From Euryodendron excelsum (lineage: Eukaryota > Streptophyta > Magnoliopsida > Ericales > Pentaphylacaceae), in assembly GCA_033060915.1 (NCBI GenBank), contig CM065387.1:35421001-35485000 (forward strand): a DNA stretch of 64,000 nt, read 5' to 3'. The notes under the pieces were generated by a model. The model saw only the letters and a list, made by a program, of their open reading frames with translations. It was not told the DNA's origin and searched no databases. The stretch's first letter is position 1, and every line of letters starts with the position of its first letter. Positions 9,671 to 19,479 of this stretch are shown here, in pieces. The position numbers and the translations under genes are program-made.

Positions 9671-11118
9671 GTTGACTCAGTGCGGGGTGACATCTGTAGA
9701 ATAAAAATAAAAAGGAAAAGGAAAAAGACAAAAACACAAGTCACAAGTCAGTTTTTGGTTTTTTGGAGAGCTTTATGCAATACATGTCCTAGGGTGTCCC
9801 TCTTAAGGAGGGAAACTAGTCATGATGTATTGGCCCATGCTTGGAGATAGGGGACTTGCCCCTGTATGCAGACACCTTACTGTCAGGAAGGAACCTTCAG
9901 CCATTCATGCATTCATTCATAAAAATAAAGAAGTACATTAAATTTTGGGTTTGAGATACAAAAGAATTGAAATACATTTTAATAGGGGGAGGGGGAACAT
10001 TTTCCTTTGGACTTCCACCTATCTACTTTTACAAAGGGAAAACCTAAACTACTCTTGAGTCTTTGGATTCGCCTTTGTTGGATTTGATGTTGAGGAGATC
10101 GCTGAGAGACCTTGTTGATTGATTGCTCCTTGTCTTCTTGGCAACCCTATCTCCGTGAGCATAGAGAGATTGGGGCCCCTCTTATGAAATGGATTGGTGT
10201 GCATGCCATGAGTCCTTAGGGTTACGTGGGAACCCTTAGGGTTTAGGTAGGTTTAATGCAAAGGAGAGTGACTTTGGTGTCACTCTCAATGGGTTGACAT
10301 ATGCATGAGAATGCAGTGATTTGAGTTACTAGGAACTTTTGTCTTGACATAAAATATTGAATGTATGAACATGGATATGCAAAGAGTATAAGGAGAGAAA
10401 GTAAGCTGAAGTAAACATGTATGAATGAACAGTTAGATAGGCATTATAACAGTATAAATACAAGCATTATAACAGCAGGTATAAACGAAAGTAAGAGCAG
10501 TCGCCCTTTCCTCCGTGATTTTGAAAACGGTGCTCGTGTCTTAAATCCAGCAGAGGTTTGGCTATGCATGGTGTCTATATGAGTATGAGGTTGAGGGTTA
10601 ACTAATGCATCCTAAAAAGACTCGGTCCTCGGATCTTCAAACCTAGGCCCACTCCCCGAGGTGGTGCCATGATCGGTTGGTGATCCGAGCGGGGGAACCA
10701 TCAAGAGGCCGTAGGCGAAGAAACTGACACAGCATCTTGCCCACAACCAATATACCGTTCCCCATTTCTAACTAGAAAGGACATATCAGGGTATGCAAGT
10801 ATGCAGAATGCAAGTGCACATGCAGTGTGTGTGTGATTTTTAAAAGTGGAGGAAAGAGCTCAACAACTCCCATTCATCCTGTTCATCACATTCATGCATA
10901 GCAGTTAATAAAACTTAAGCAAAAAGCGCACCTATAAAACAAAGATACAAGTGTTAGTATGTGGATGACAAACATAATACAAGATAATATGAATAAATGC
11001 ATGTTTTTTGAAAATTTAGTTTTGAAAATTTAAAGTGAATAGGATTGAATCAAGTTAATTGAAGACTCTACATGGGTAAAGGGTAAAGAGACATGACTAA
11101 CGGCCTAACCCTCTAAGT
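9671..11118 (-). other. 5' untranslated leader of element A
   Basis: It lies between the primer binding site and gag and has no ORF of note. Two blocks align with element C: 10497-10800 with 54571-54864 at about 90 percent by eye, and 9780-10330 with 55000-55620. The conservation exceeds that of the LTR starts, which suggests a functional RNA region. Confidence 0.65.
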
Positions 11119-11137
11119 ATCCCCAGCGGAGTCGCCG
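11119..11137 (-). other. Primer binding site of element A
   Basis: The minus strand reads CGGCGACTCCGCTGGGGA two bases after the LTR end. The C counterpart is TGGCAACTCCGCTAGGGA at 54179. It would pair with a tRNA ending in GGAGUCGCCA. Tat-group elements are known for a PBS of this type (from memory); the tRNA identity needs a lookup. The first base is C where TGG is expected. Confidence 0.7.
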
Positions 11138-11291
11138 GCTGTCGCGTCCAGATTTTTCGCACTCGAGGAATACTCACACAAGCGGGAAAAATACTGTACT
11201 CTCTCGTTAGAACTCACCCTCCTAGAAGAATGAGTGCGACTAGGTTTGAATTGAAAAATTGGTTTGAATAAAGGGCTTTTGAAAAAGATTT

Positions 11292-11301
11292 GGAGTCGCC
11301 A
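11292..11301 (-). other. PBS-like decamer inside the LTR end
   Basis: TGGCGACTCC on the minus strand, about 150 bp before the LTR 3' end. It is identical to the start of the family primer binding site. B has the same decamer at 24144-24153; C has TGGGGACTCT at 54021-54030. Confidence 0.6.
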
Positions 11302-11999
11302 CCTAACTTGATTAAGGTGAGTTAGGTCACCTAAAAACTAAGAATAATCCGAAGACTACACTTAGGGTTTTTGAAAATACCACCTCAAGAGAGTGTTTTA
11401 AAGAAAACAGGTTGTTTGGCAACCTTTGAAAAATATTTAGCCCTTTTTGAAAAATAACTCCTTTTTGGTCTTTGAAATCAGTGATTCTAGGTTCGGAGGT
11501 TGGTTACGTGTAGGGAAGACGCACTAAGCCATCACCCTACCCCGCCTTTTCGGTACCTACATGTCAATCTACCCTAGATTCACCTATGAGAGTTTTTAAC
11601 TAACTAATGTTCAATCCTATTCACTTTGAAAAAGGAATTTTTGAAAAGAAACTAACATGATGGATGATATGCTAGTGCAAGAAAAGAGAATTGAAAAATA
11701 GATTTGGAAAGAGATTAATTTGAAATTGATTTGATTTGAAAATTGATTTGAAGAGATGGAATTGAAATTGGAAAGTATGAAAATTTAGAAATAGAAATTT
11801 TGAAATTGGAATTTTGAAAATAGATTGGAATTTGAAAAATGTGGAGACCGCATCCATGAGGGTGGAATTGAAAGTTTGAAAAGTATTGTGACCGTACCTA
11901 TGAAGGTTGCCTACGTATCCTTTTAGGGGAATCAAGTCAGTCGTAGTTCGAACCGGAGTTCGATTGAAAATAGACGAGTTGATTGAATTGAAAATTGAA

Positions 12000-13660
12000 T
12001 TTGAAAGATTGAGAGATTGAACTTTGAATAGAGGATTGAAAATTAGAATTTGGAATTTTGAAATTGAAAAGATTGAATTTTGATTTGAAAAGATCGAACT
12101 TGGAAGAGAGAGATTTCGACTTATTTTGAAAAGACGAAGATTTAGGAAACCTAGACTTAGGAAAGAGAAGAGACTTGGGAAAGATTTGGCTCGGCTTGGA
12201 AGATTTAGGAAATTAGGAAGAATTGGATTTAGAAAATGTTCAAATTAGGAAAGTTCCAAATTAGGAAAGCTTTGAATTAGGAAAGTTTCATTTTTGGAAA
12301 GTTTCAAATTAAGAAAGTTTTGAATTTAGGAAAGTTTTAGGTTTAGGAAAGTTTTCACTTTAGGAAAGTATTGAATTTAGAAATGTTTTAAATTAGGAAA
12401 AGTTTAGTTTAAGAAAGGCTTAGAATTTAGAAAGTTTCAAGCTAAGAAAGTTTTGAATTTTAGAATGTTTTGAAAAAAAGGAAAGTTTTGAAAGTGGAAA
12501 AGTTTAGAAAACAAGGAAGCTTTGAAAATAAGAATGTTTTGAGTTTAGAAAATTTTAGATTTGGAAAGATTTGAAGTTTAGGAAAGTTTAGAATTTAGAA
12601 AGTTTTTAGATTTAGAAAGTCTTAACTTAAGAAAGTTTTGAATTTGGAAAGCTTTGAATTTTGGAAAGATTTAAAATTTGGAAAGTTTAAGATTTAGAGA
12701 GTTTTATAGTTTGAGCTTTAGAAAATCTTGAAATTAGGAAAAGCTTGAATTTAGGAAAGGTTTAAAAAATTAGATTTGGAAAGGGGTAGAATTAGGAAAG
12801 AGTGGAGTTAGGAAGGATGTGGAAATTGAGTTTTAAAATTTAAGAAAGATTTTTATGTTCAAGTTTTAGAAACTTAAGATTTAGGAAATGAGAAGCTTAG
12901 GAAGGATTCGAATTAGGAAAGAGTTGGATTAGGAAGGGATTGGATTTTGTTTTTAAAAAGGAAGGTTTGATTTTGTTTCCAAAAACAGAGGATAGGACCT
13001 AGTTTCCTAAACTGGGAGATAGGATTTGGCAAGGATTTGGAAAGGGAGATTTTAGAAACCCTAGATTTGAAAGTGTAGAATTTTAATGTAGAAAAGAGGT
13101 TTTGGAAACATGTATAGTTTGGATGTGAAAACAAGAGGTTTTGGAAACCTAGGTTTGGGGCAAAGTTTGAAAATCATGTTTTTAGAAAGAAAATTAGGGT
13201 TTCCTAATTGTGGGTTATAGGGCTTGACTTGGGCTTCTAAGGAAAGAAGATTTTTGGAAAGTGCATTTTGAAAAGCGAAGGTTTTCTAGAAGGGAATCCT
13301 AGGGAGAAGTTTTTGGAAAGTGTGTTTTTAGAAACGAAGATTTTAGAAAGAAAATCCTAGAGGAAAGTTTCTAGAAGGAAGGCTTTGGAAAGAGAGTTTT
13401 TTAGAAAGATTTTTGGAAGGAGATTGTTGTAGAGAGTTTTTAAGAAAGTGAATTTAGGGAATATTTTTAGAAAGTGAATTTTGAGGAGAAAGAGTTTTTG
13501 TAAAGGAGTTGAAAAAGGAAGCTTTAAAAAATAAATTTTGGAGAGAGTTTTTGAAAACAACTTTTAGAAAGAAGAGTTTTTGGGAAGTATGTTGAAAAAA
13601 AAGATTTTTAGGAAGAGATTTTTGAAAAGAGAGTTTTGGAAGGTGTAAAACCATCTCATT
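12000..13660. repeat. Degenerate low-complexity repeat in the LTR
   Basis: About 1.6 kb of imperfect short units resembling GGAAAGTTTTGAATTTA, purine-rich on the plus strand. The same region appears as the pyrimidine-rich complement in B (about 22130-23260) and C (about 51950-53600). Small ORFs here are compositional. Confidence 0.75.
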
Positions 13661-14537
13661 TTCCTAAAGCAATTCTAACCATAAGAGGGCTAAAACCACT
13701 TTAGGAAAGCAATTTTGAAAACAACAAGAGTTGAAAATATGAACCATATTGGTCGCTTTTAATGTAACACTTTCTTAAAGCAACCCTAGCCATGAAAAAG
13801 CTAGAATCACCATAAGATTGTGATTTTGAAAACCTGTTTTGAAAAAGAGATTTTGATGCAATTTTGAAAACGAGTTTGAAAACGATTTTGAAGACAACTT
13901 TGAAAACAGTTTTTGGAAGATGCAAGATCATGATATGCACAATGTAATTTTGGGGTCGTGAACATACAAGGTTAAGGCTTCACCACAAAACCAATGGGGC
14001 CGGACCCACACGGTCTCTGGTTAGACTAGAAGAAAGCCCCCGACACAGTGACTCTCCAATAACCCAATCCTATACATGGATCGGGAATCCTCTTGTTTCA
14101 AGCATGCAAAGAAAGGGGGGAAAAGAGCTGGGGGATTAAAATAAAGAAAACCTGAGTGGGTTAGGAGAGAGAAGAGAGAGGGGGCAAGTGCGAAAATTTA
14201 AATGGAGAACCTACCTTGTATCTCGTTTATTTGCTCGCCTTGCTTGTCTTCGGTTTTCGGTCTTCGTCTTCAATCTTCGGTCTTCCGTCTTCAATCTCTA
14301 AGAGTGGTCTTCAAGCTTTAGATTACAGCTCTTCAGGTCTTCGAAGGAAGGTTGAAGGTTAGTGTATAAGTGTATGAGGGTGTGTATGAGTGTATAGGAG
14401 GCTAGGGTTTGTGTATAGTGGCTAGGGTTTGGAAAACTAAGAAAGCTAGGGTTTTTAGGGTGCACGAGCTCTGTGTATCGAAATATATGATTTTTGATTT
14501 GAGTTTGCGGATCCTTTAAACGCTGGAGGAGGCTTTG

Positions 14538-14545
14538 TATTTATA
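14538..14545 (-). promoter_or_regulatory. TATA box of the element A 5' LTR
   Basis: TATAAATA on the minus strand, the promoter expected to drive the full-length gag transcript. GGCGCC dyads (14560-14648) lie just upstream. Confidence 0.65.
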
Positions 14546-15447
14546 GAGGTTGGATAACACTGGCACCTGTTGCAGTGGCGCTAGGTCAAATTTTACACTG
14601 GCGCCACTAGGAGTGGCGCCCGGCCAATTTTTGGCTTGGCGCCACTAGCTATTTAGGAAATATTTAAGGTCGGCAAGCAACATATCTTTAACTAGATTTG
14701 AGCACCTGTACTAGTGACTACCATGCAATTTTTAGCCTGGCTTCATTAGGAGTGGTTTCAGAAAGTCCGGGAATGATTTAAAGGAGTCGGGAATGACTCG
14801 GAAGGCCGGAAAGGAGCAGGAACACTTAAAATAGTGTCCTGGAGGTATTTGACTTGAAAAGTGAGGATAAGATGTATCGGAAAGGTTGACCGGGCCTTTA
14901 GGGGCAAAACGGTCAATCAGACCGAAAAACTGTCGGGACAAACTCGGACTGTCCCGGAAGAAGACTTGGGATCTGGAAACATTATTCAGAATGTTCCCAG
15001 AGGTTTTCGGTTTGATTTCCAGAGCCGGCGTGGTCGAAAAGGGAGGCCGGCCCACCAGGGGCAAAACGGTCATTTCGAACCGGGTTGGCCGGAACTGAGT
15101 CGGAATGATCCGGAAAGGTAAAAGGTGGTTGAGAACACTATAAAAAGTAGTCTCAGAGGGTTACCGGTTTGATACCCAGAGCCGGTGTGGTTCCCAGGGC
15201 ATTCGGATGCCTAGGGGCAAAATGGTCATCTTGACTGGAAAGTCTCGAAAAAGGTCCAAAGGGCAGTTTGGTCATTTTTCATCGAAGTGGGCTAACAGAC
15301 ACTGGTGTTGACCTGGGTTTTGAGTGCTTTCGCCACTCTAACGGCGGTCATCGTGACACAGAAATTTGTTGGCAATTCCCTATATCGACCTATTTGTGAG
15401 TATTTCCGCTACTCTAACGGTTTTGTGAGTAGTTTCGCTACTCGGAC

Positions 15448-15975
15448 CGTCTCGAGGAATAAACTGTCTCGAGAGAGGATTTGGAAAAGGGACTTATCGT
15501 CTCCTAAGAGACGTGCCTGAGTTGGAACTGTCTCGAGAAATAAACTGTCTCGAGAGAGGGATTGGAAAAGGGTCTTACCGTCTTCGAAAAGACGTGCTTG
15601 GGTTGGAACCGTCTCGAGGAATAAACTATCTCGAGAGTGGGATTCGAAAGGGGACTTATCGCCTCTGAGGAGACGTGCCTAGGATTGGAACTGTCTCGAG
15701 GAATAAACTGTCTCGAGAGAGGGATTGGAAAGGGGTCTTACCGTCTTCGAAAAGACGTGCCTCGATTGGAACCGTCTCGAGGAATAAACTGTCTCGAGAG
15801 TGGGGTTGGAAAGCGGACTTATCGCCTTCGAGGAGACATGCCTGGATTGGAACCGTCTCGAGGATTAAACTGTCCCGAGAGAGGGATTGGAAAGGGGTCT
15901 TATCGTCTCCAAAAAGACGTGCCTAGAATTGGAACCGTCTCGAGGAATAAACTGTCTCGAGAGTGGGGTTGGAAT
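15448..15975. repeat. 81-bp tandem array, seven units, in element A 5' LTR
   Basis: Same units and same copy number as at 1728-2260, with starts at about 81-bp spacing from 15448 to 15936. Confidence 0.9.
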
Positions 15976-16171
15976 CGGAAAGGAAAGGACAATGCCCTTA
16001 AGGGCATTTTGGTCATTTTGCCTCTATTTGGGTCTGACAGGCCCGCGAAGCGATGGACAGACGGGATTTGGACCTAGAGAATTGGTTTCGATAGGAATAT
16101 GCCCACAATGACTTTAAAACAAGTCTGGACGGAGTGTAGACTGCCGAGCGGTCAAAAATGGGGTGCTTATA

Positions 16172-17657
16172 CTCCACAGTCTCCCTTAGAGACCAAACAT
16201 CAATAATATCTTCCCTCGAGGCAGTAGAAACATCTGGGGCACCTCGTGACCGCTTTTGTCCCCACGCGGTACTCAAGGGCAAGCTGTCATGAGTCGACGT
16301 GGCCACTGCTAGCTGTATCTCTAAAGAAGCTATCTTTGCATCCCTTGCCTTTAATTGATCATGTAGTATGTGTATCAGTCTTCGATTTTGCCACTTGTGA
16401 CGACGCCCCTGAACAACCATAGCCATCAAGAAGTGTGTATATCCCACAAGGGGAATATGAGTCTCTAGAAGTAGATCCCCAAACCTGCTAGGTCTTAGCA
16501 CGTATCGGTGGAACTAATAACGATAGTTTCCGTCTCTATGGGTGTGTCGGAAAAGCCCGTCATCATCTGCATGAGGAAGCAAGGACCTCCAAGGGTCTAT
16601 AACTCTCTCTACCATTGCGCTCGAGATCAGTGCCTTGAAGAAAGACTAAACTCTGCTGTTGATGTCAGATAAGGGATGTCCTAACTCCTACCAAACTATC
16701 ACAACACTCGAATCCCGAAGAAAGGAGCAATACCTAGCAAGCCTGCCAAGGGCATAAAGGCCCTCTCAGAAGGCCGCACTCTCAGGCAGTACCTACCAAT
16801 CAATCCCGTAGACCACCTAACTAAATCAGGCCTTTTGCCCCGAAGGAAGATAGGCCATGCTCTCGCAGTTCATGGAAGTCTCTCACCATCCAAGATAACT
16901 CTTTGAGACTGTATCAGAGAATGTATGTGGTCGAGCTTGGGATACCATGTATGCTGAAAGAGAGGAGTAATGAATAAGTGTTTAATCACCCAAAATTGAA
17001 ATAATGAAGCACATCCCCGAAAATGAGCATCGACCCCCTGCTGGAGTCTAGTAAGGCTCACGAAGGTCTCTCCTACAACCATAGGAGCATATGAATGTCC
17101 CTCACGAATCTTGGCAAGCAAGGCACATAACCGATAGTCGATCAAGTCATCCTCCTGCGGAAACATCAAGGAATTCAGAAGAAGTAGAGCTAGGGCCACC
17201 ATGCGAAAAATGGACCAATCATGAAAACTATGCCAGTCCCCCGAATAAGTTCTCCTACCTATCGCAAACTCAAAACGAGAGAACAAGAACTCCACTGGAA
17301 TATAGGGAAACTGGGGCAGGAAGCCAGAGGAAAGGACTGCACGATGAAGCCCAAGTTGAGAAGAGACAACCGTGATGCAGCTATCAAGAAAAATAGGTCC
17401 CACAATGTCAGCTGAACCATCTCGAAGACCCAGGAGGAAGCCATACTCGTGGGGAATGGGAGTAAGCTCACATTCCCCAAAATGAAAAAGAGATAAGTCA
17501 CGCTGCTATAAGGGAATCACTGTCTCCATGAATCCGAGGATAAGCAGCACTGATAGGAGAGAAGCCACATGACTAAAAGATTGGTGAAAGATGTCTTGCT
17601 TATCTGGAGGATACTCATCGTACCTGGCTCTCAATCGGTCAAAATCACATCTGCCAT
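16172..17657 (-). pseudogene. DUF7745-like antisense gene of element B, truncated by element A
   Basis: On the minus strand, a CTTTCAG acceptor precedes GATGGCAGATG at 17657. The readable frame gives RYDEYPPDKQDIFHQ, LSLFHFGECELTPIPHEYGF, MVALALLLLNSLMFPQ, VVGETFVSLTRLQQ and FRGCASLFQFWVIKHLF. The order of these blocks (initial fold, ELTP-type motif, ALLLLNSLMFP helix, GETF block, GC-LFQFWVIKH block) fits the DUF7745 family often found with plant retrotransposons. One in-frame TAG lies near 17510, where C keeps Trp. The longest open piece is 17403-16870. A downstream piece (16501-16172) has a helical ARDAKIASLEIQLA stretch and is cut by element A. It differs completely from the PMD of element A. 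Confidence 0.6.
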
Positions 17658-19459
17658 CCTGAAAGGTAAACCAAGGTAAGAGATGTTAATATAAAGTGTA
17701 TGCAGTTCAAAAGACAATAATAATAATAACAAAAAAAATGAAATAAATAAAAGTGAATGACACAATAGTTAATACATCCCACTCCAATCAACTCAAAAAA
17801 TTTCTTAAACTTCACCATCCAAAAGTTCTCTTTCAAAATCAACTCTCAAAAGGTTTATTAAAAAGTTCTTTTTCCAAAGTCAATTCTTAAAATTTTTTTT
17901 AACTTTTTCATCTAAAAATTGCTTTCAAAATCAGTTTTCAAAAGATTTTCCAACTCCCTTTTTCCAAAAAGTTCATCTTTAAGATCATTTTTCAAAATCA
18001 AATTCCTTCCTAAAATCCTTTTCAACATCAAAGCCCAAATTATCCAATCTATCTCAAAACTCTTTAAATCGTATTTTTGAGAGAAGTTCCTTTCCAACCA
18101 AGCTTCAAGATTTTTCAAAATTCTTTCTCTCAAAAAAGGCTTTGTCCAAAATTAATCCTCCAAAATTTTCAAGGTTTCAATAAAAAATTCGTTTTCCCAA
18201 ATTTCTATTAATTCCAAAGTTTTCTGAATTCTTCCATCCAAGGTCCTTATCAATGTCAAAGTTTTTTAAAATCCCAAAATCTGTTTTCAAAAGATTTCCT
18301 AAGTTTTTCCTCCAAAGTTTTATCTAAAATTCTGTTTTCCAAAATTTTCCTAAGTTTTCTTTCAAAAATTTTTTAAAAGACCACCCGAGTTTCTCAAGGT
18401 CTTCTCTGCCAAAAAGGCCCTGCCCTCAAAGGTTTTATATCTTTTTCCCTCAAAAAGATTTTATTTTAAAAATTTTCCAGCTCTTTCCTAAATTTTGAAA
18501 AAAATTTTCATCAAAGTTTCATTTGTAAATGGTCCCTACAATGCCGACAACACTACAACAAAACACAAATCATACACTTCACAGCAACATAATCACATAG
18601 CACTAACACCTGTGCACATTTTCAAGATTTTTGAATTTTCAAAAGCATGTTCTATGTTTTTAAAAAGCCAATCGTTTTCAAAATTGTTATAAAATTTTCC
18701 AAAATCATTTCAAATATTTTCTAGAATATTCTCATATTTTTTGAAATATTAAACTCTAATAATTTCGTTGATTTCTTAATTTTCTCTATTTTTCAAGTAT
18801 TTTTTTATTTTTTAAAAAATAAAAAATTCACCTAGTTTTCAAAAAATCACAAAAATTCATATGGTTGTTAAACACATTTTTCTAAGGCATATAGTATAAA
18901 ATCTAACTAGAAAACTCAATAGCCAAAGTTGTTGGAACAAATCCCTAATTCCTACAGGAACTGTCTTCACATAAACATGCAAAATTGTTCAAATTCAATC
19001 AAATAAGCATCAAAATGTCAAAATAACACCACCAAAGTGTTCAAAACACATCAAAATATCAATTTTAACCATTCACATGACTCAAACGGAGTTCTACACA
19101 TCAAAATCAATAGGAAACACAAATTTTATGTCTTGGAGTTTTCCGGCGAAATCTTCTTCTTCAACGACTTTTCCAACGCCGATGACTACTTCCGACAACC
19201 CTCCGAGGTCCTCAAAGGTCACTCCTTCAATGTTCAAACCTCACTATTTGTAGAACAATCGAAACAGCTCTCTACACTTTTAAACCCTCAAAACTTTAAA
19301 CTAGAAGTTTGTTGGTTTTTATTTTCAAGCCTAGCGCCACTGCTAGTGGCACCAAGGCAAATTTCCTCAAGGCGCCACGACAAGTGGCACCAGTGTCTAA
19401 TTTCAAACGTCCTCTTGGGTCGGATATTCATTTCTCGTTTTCTGTCTTCGACAAGCAAA
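17658..19459 (-). other. Intron and 5' region of the element B antisense gene
   Basis: AT-rich, pyrimidine-biased low-complexity sequence equivalent to the 882-bp intron of element A. The expected donor near 19125 is mutated (CAAGACATAAA). GGCGCC-type palindromes follow at 19330-19392. No coding signal is seen; the long ORF at 19037-19900 crosses the intron, polypurine tract and LTR and is not credible. Confidence 0.5.
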
Positions 19460-19479
19460 GATAGAAAAAAAGGGGCAAC
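19460..19479 (+). other. Polypurine tract of element B
   Basis: AGATAGAAAAAAAGGGGCAAC lies directly before the LTR start TGTAAGCACTCC at 19480. Confidence 0.8.

Larger units (their letters stand above)
1..16171 (-). mobile_element. Element A: gag-only giant LTR retrotransposon with an antisense gene
   Basis: In element order it reads: 5' LTR 16171-11140, primer binding site 11137-11119, leader, gag 9670-7598, spacer with a small ORF, an antisense plant-mobile-domain gene, polypurine tract about 2470-2452, and 3' LTR from 2451 to beyond base 1. The two LTRs align base for base from 2451/16171 downward, with about 5 percent differences in the stretches compared. No protease, RT, RNase H or integrase motif is visible on the minus strand of the interior, so it must borrow these enzymes. 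The layout resembles TR-GAG elements, and the PBS and gag type resemble the Tat group of Ty3/gypsy. It lies inside element B; the five bases next to its 5' end are CTCCA (16172-16176) and the partner copy is off-window. Confidence 0.85.
11140..16171 (-). repeat. 5' LTR of element A
   Basis: It runs from TATAAGCACC (16171) to ...GACGCGACA (11140), 5032 bp. TATA box 14538-14545, GGCGCC palindromes 14560-14648, 81-bp array 15448-15975, and a PBS-like decamer at 11301-11292. Between about 12000 and 13660 it is a degenerate purine-rich repeat. Confidence 0.85.

Noticed and set aside
11292..11301. Taking the inner TGGCGACTCC as the true PBS and shortening the LTR
   Set aside because: LTR-like sequence continues past it in A, B and C to a TG...CA-type end, followed by a longer PBS match in A and C.
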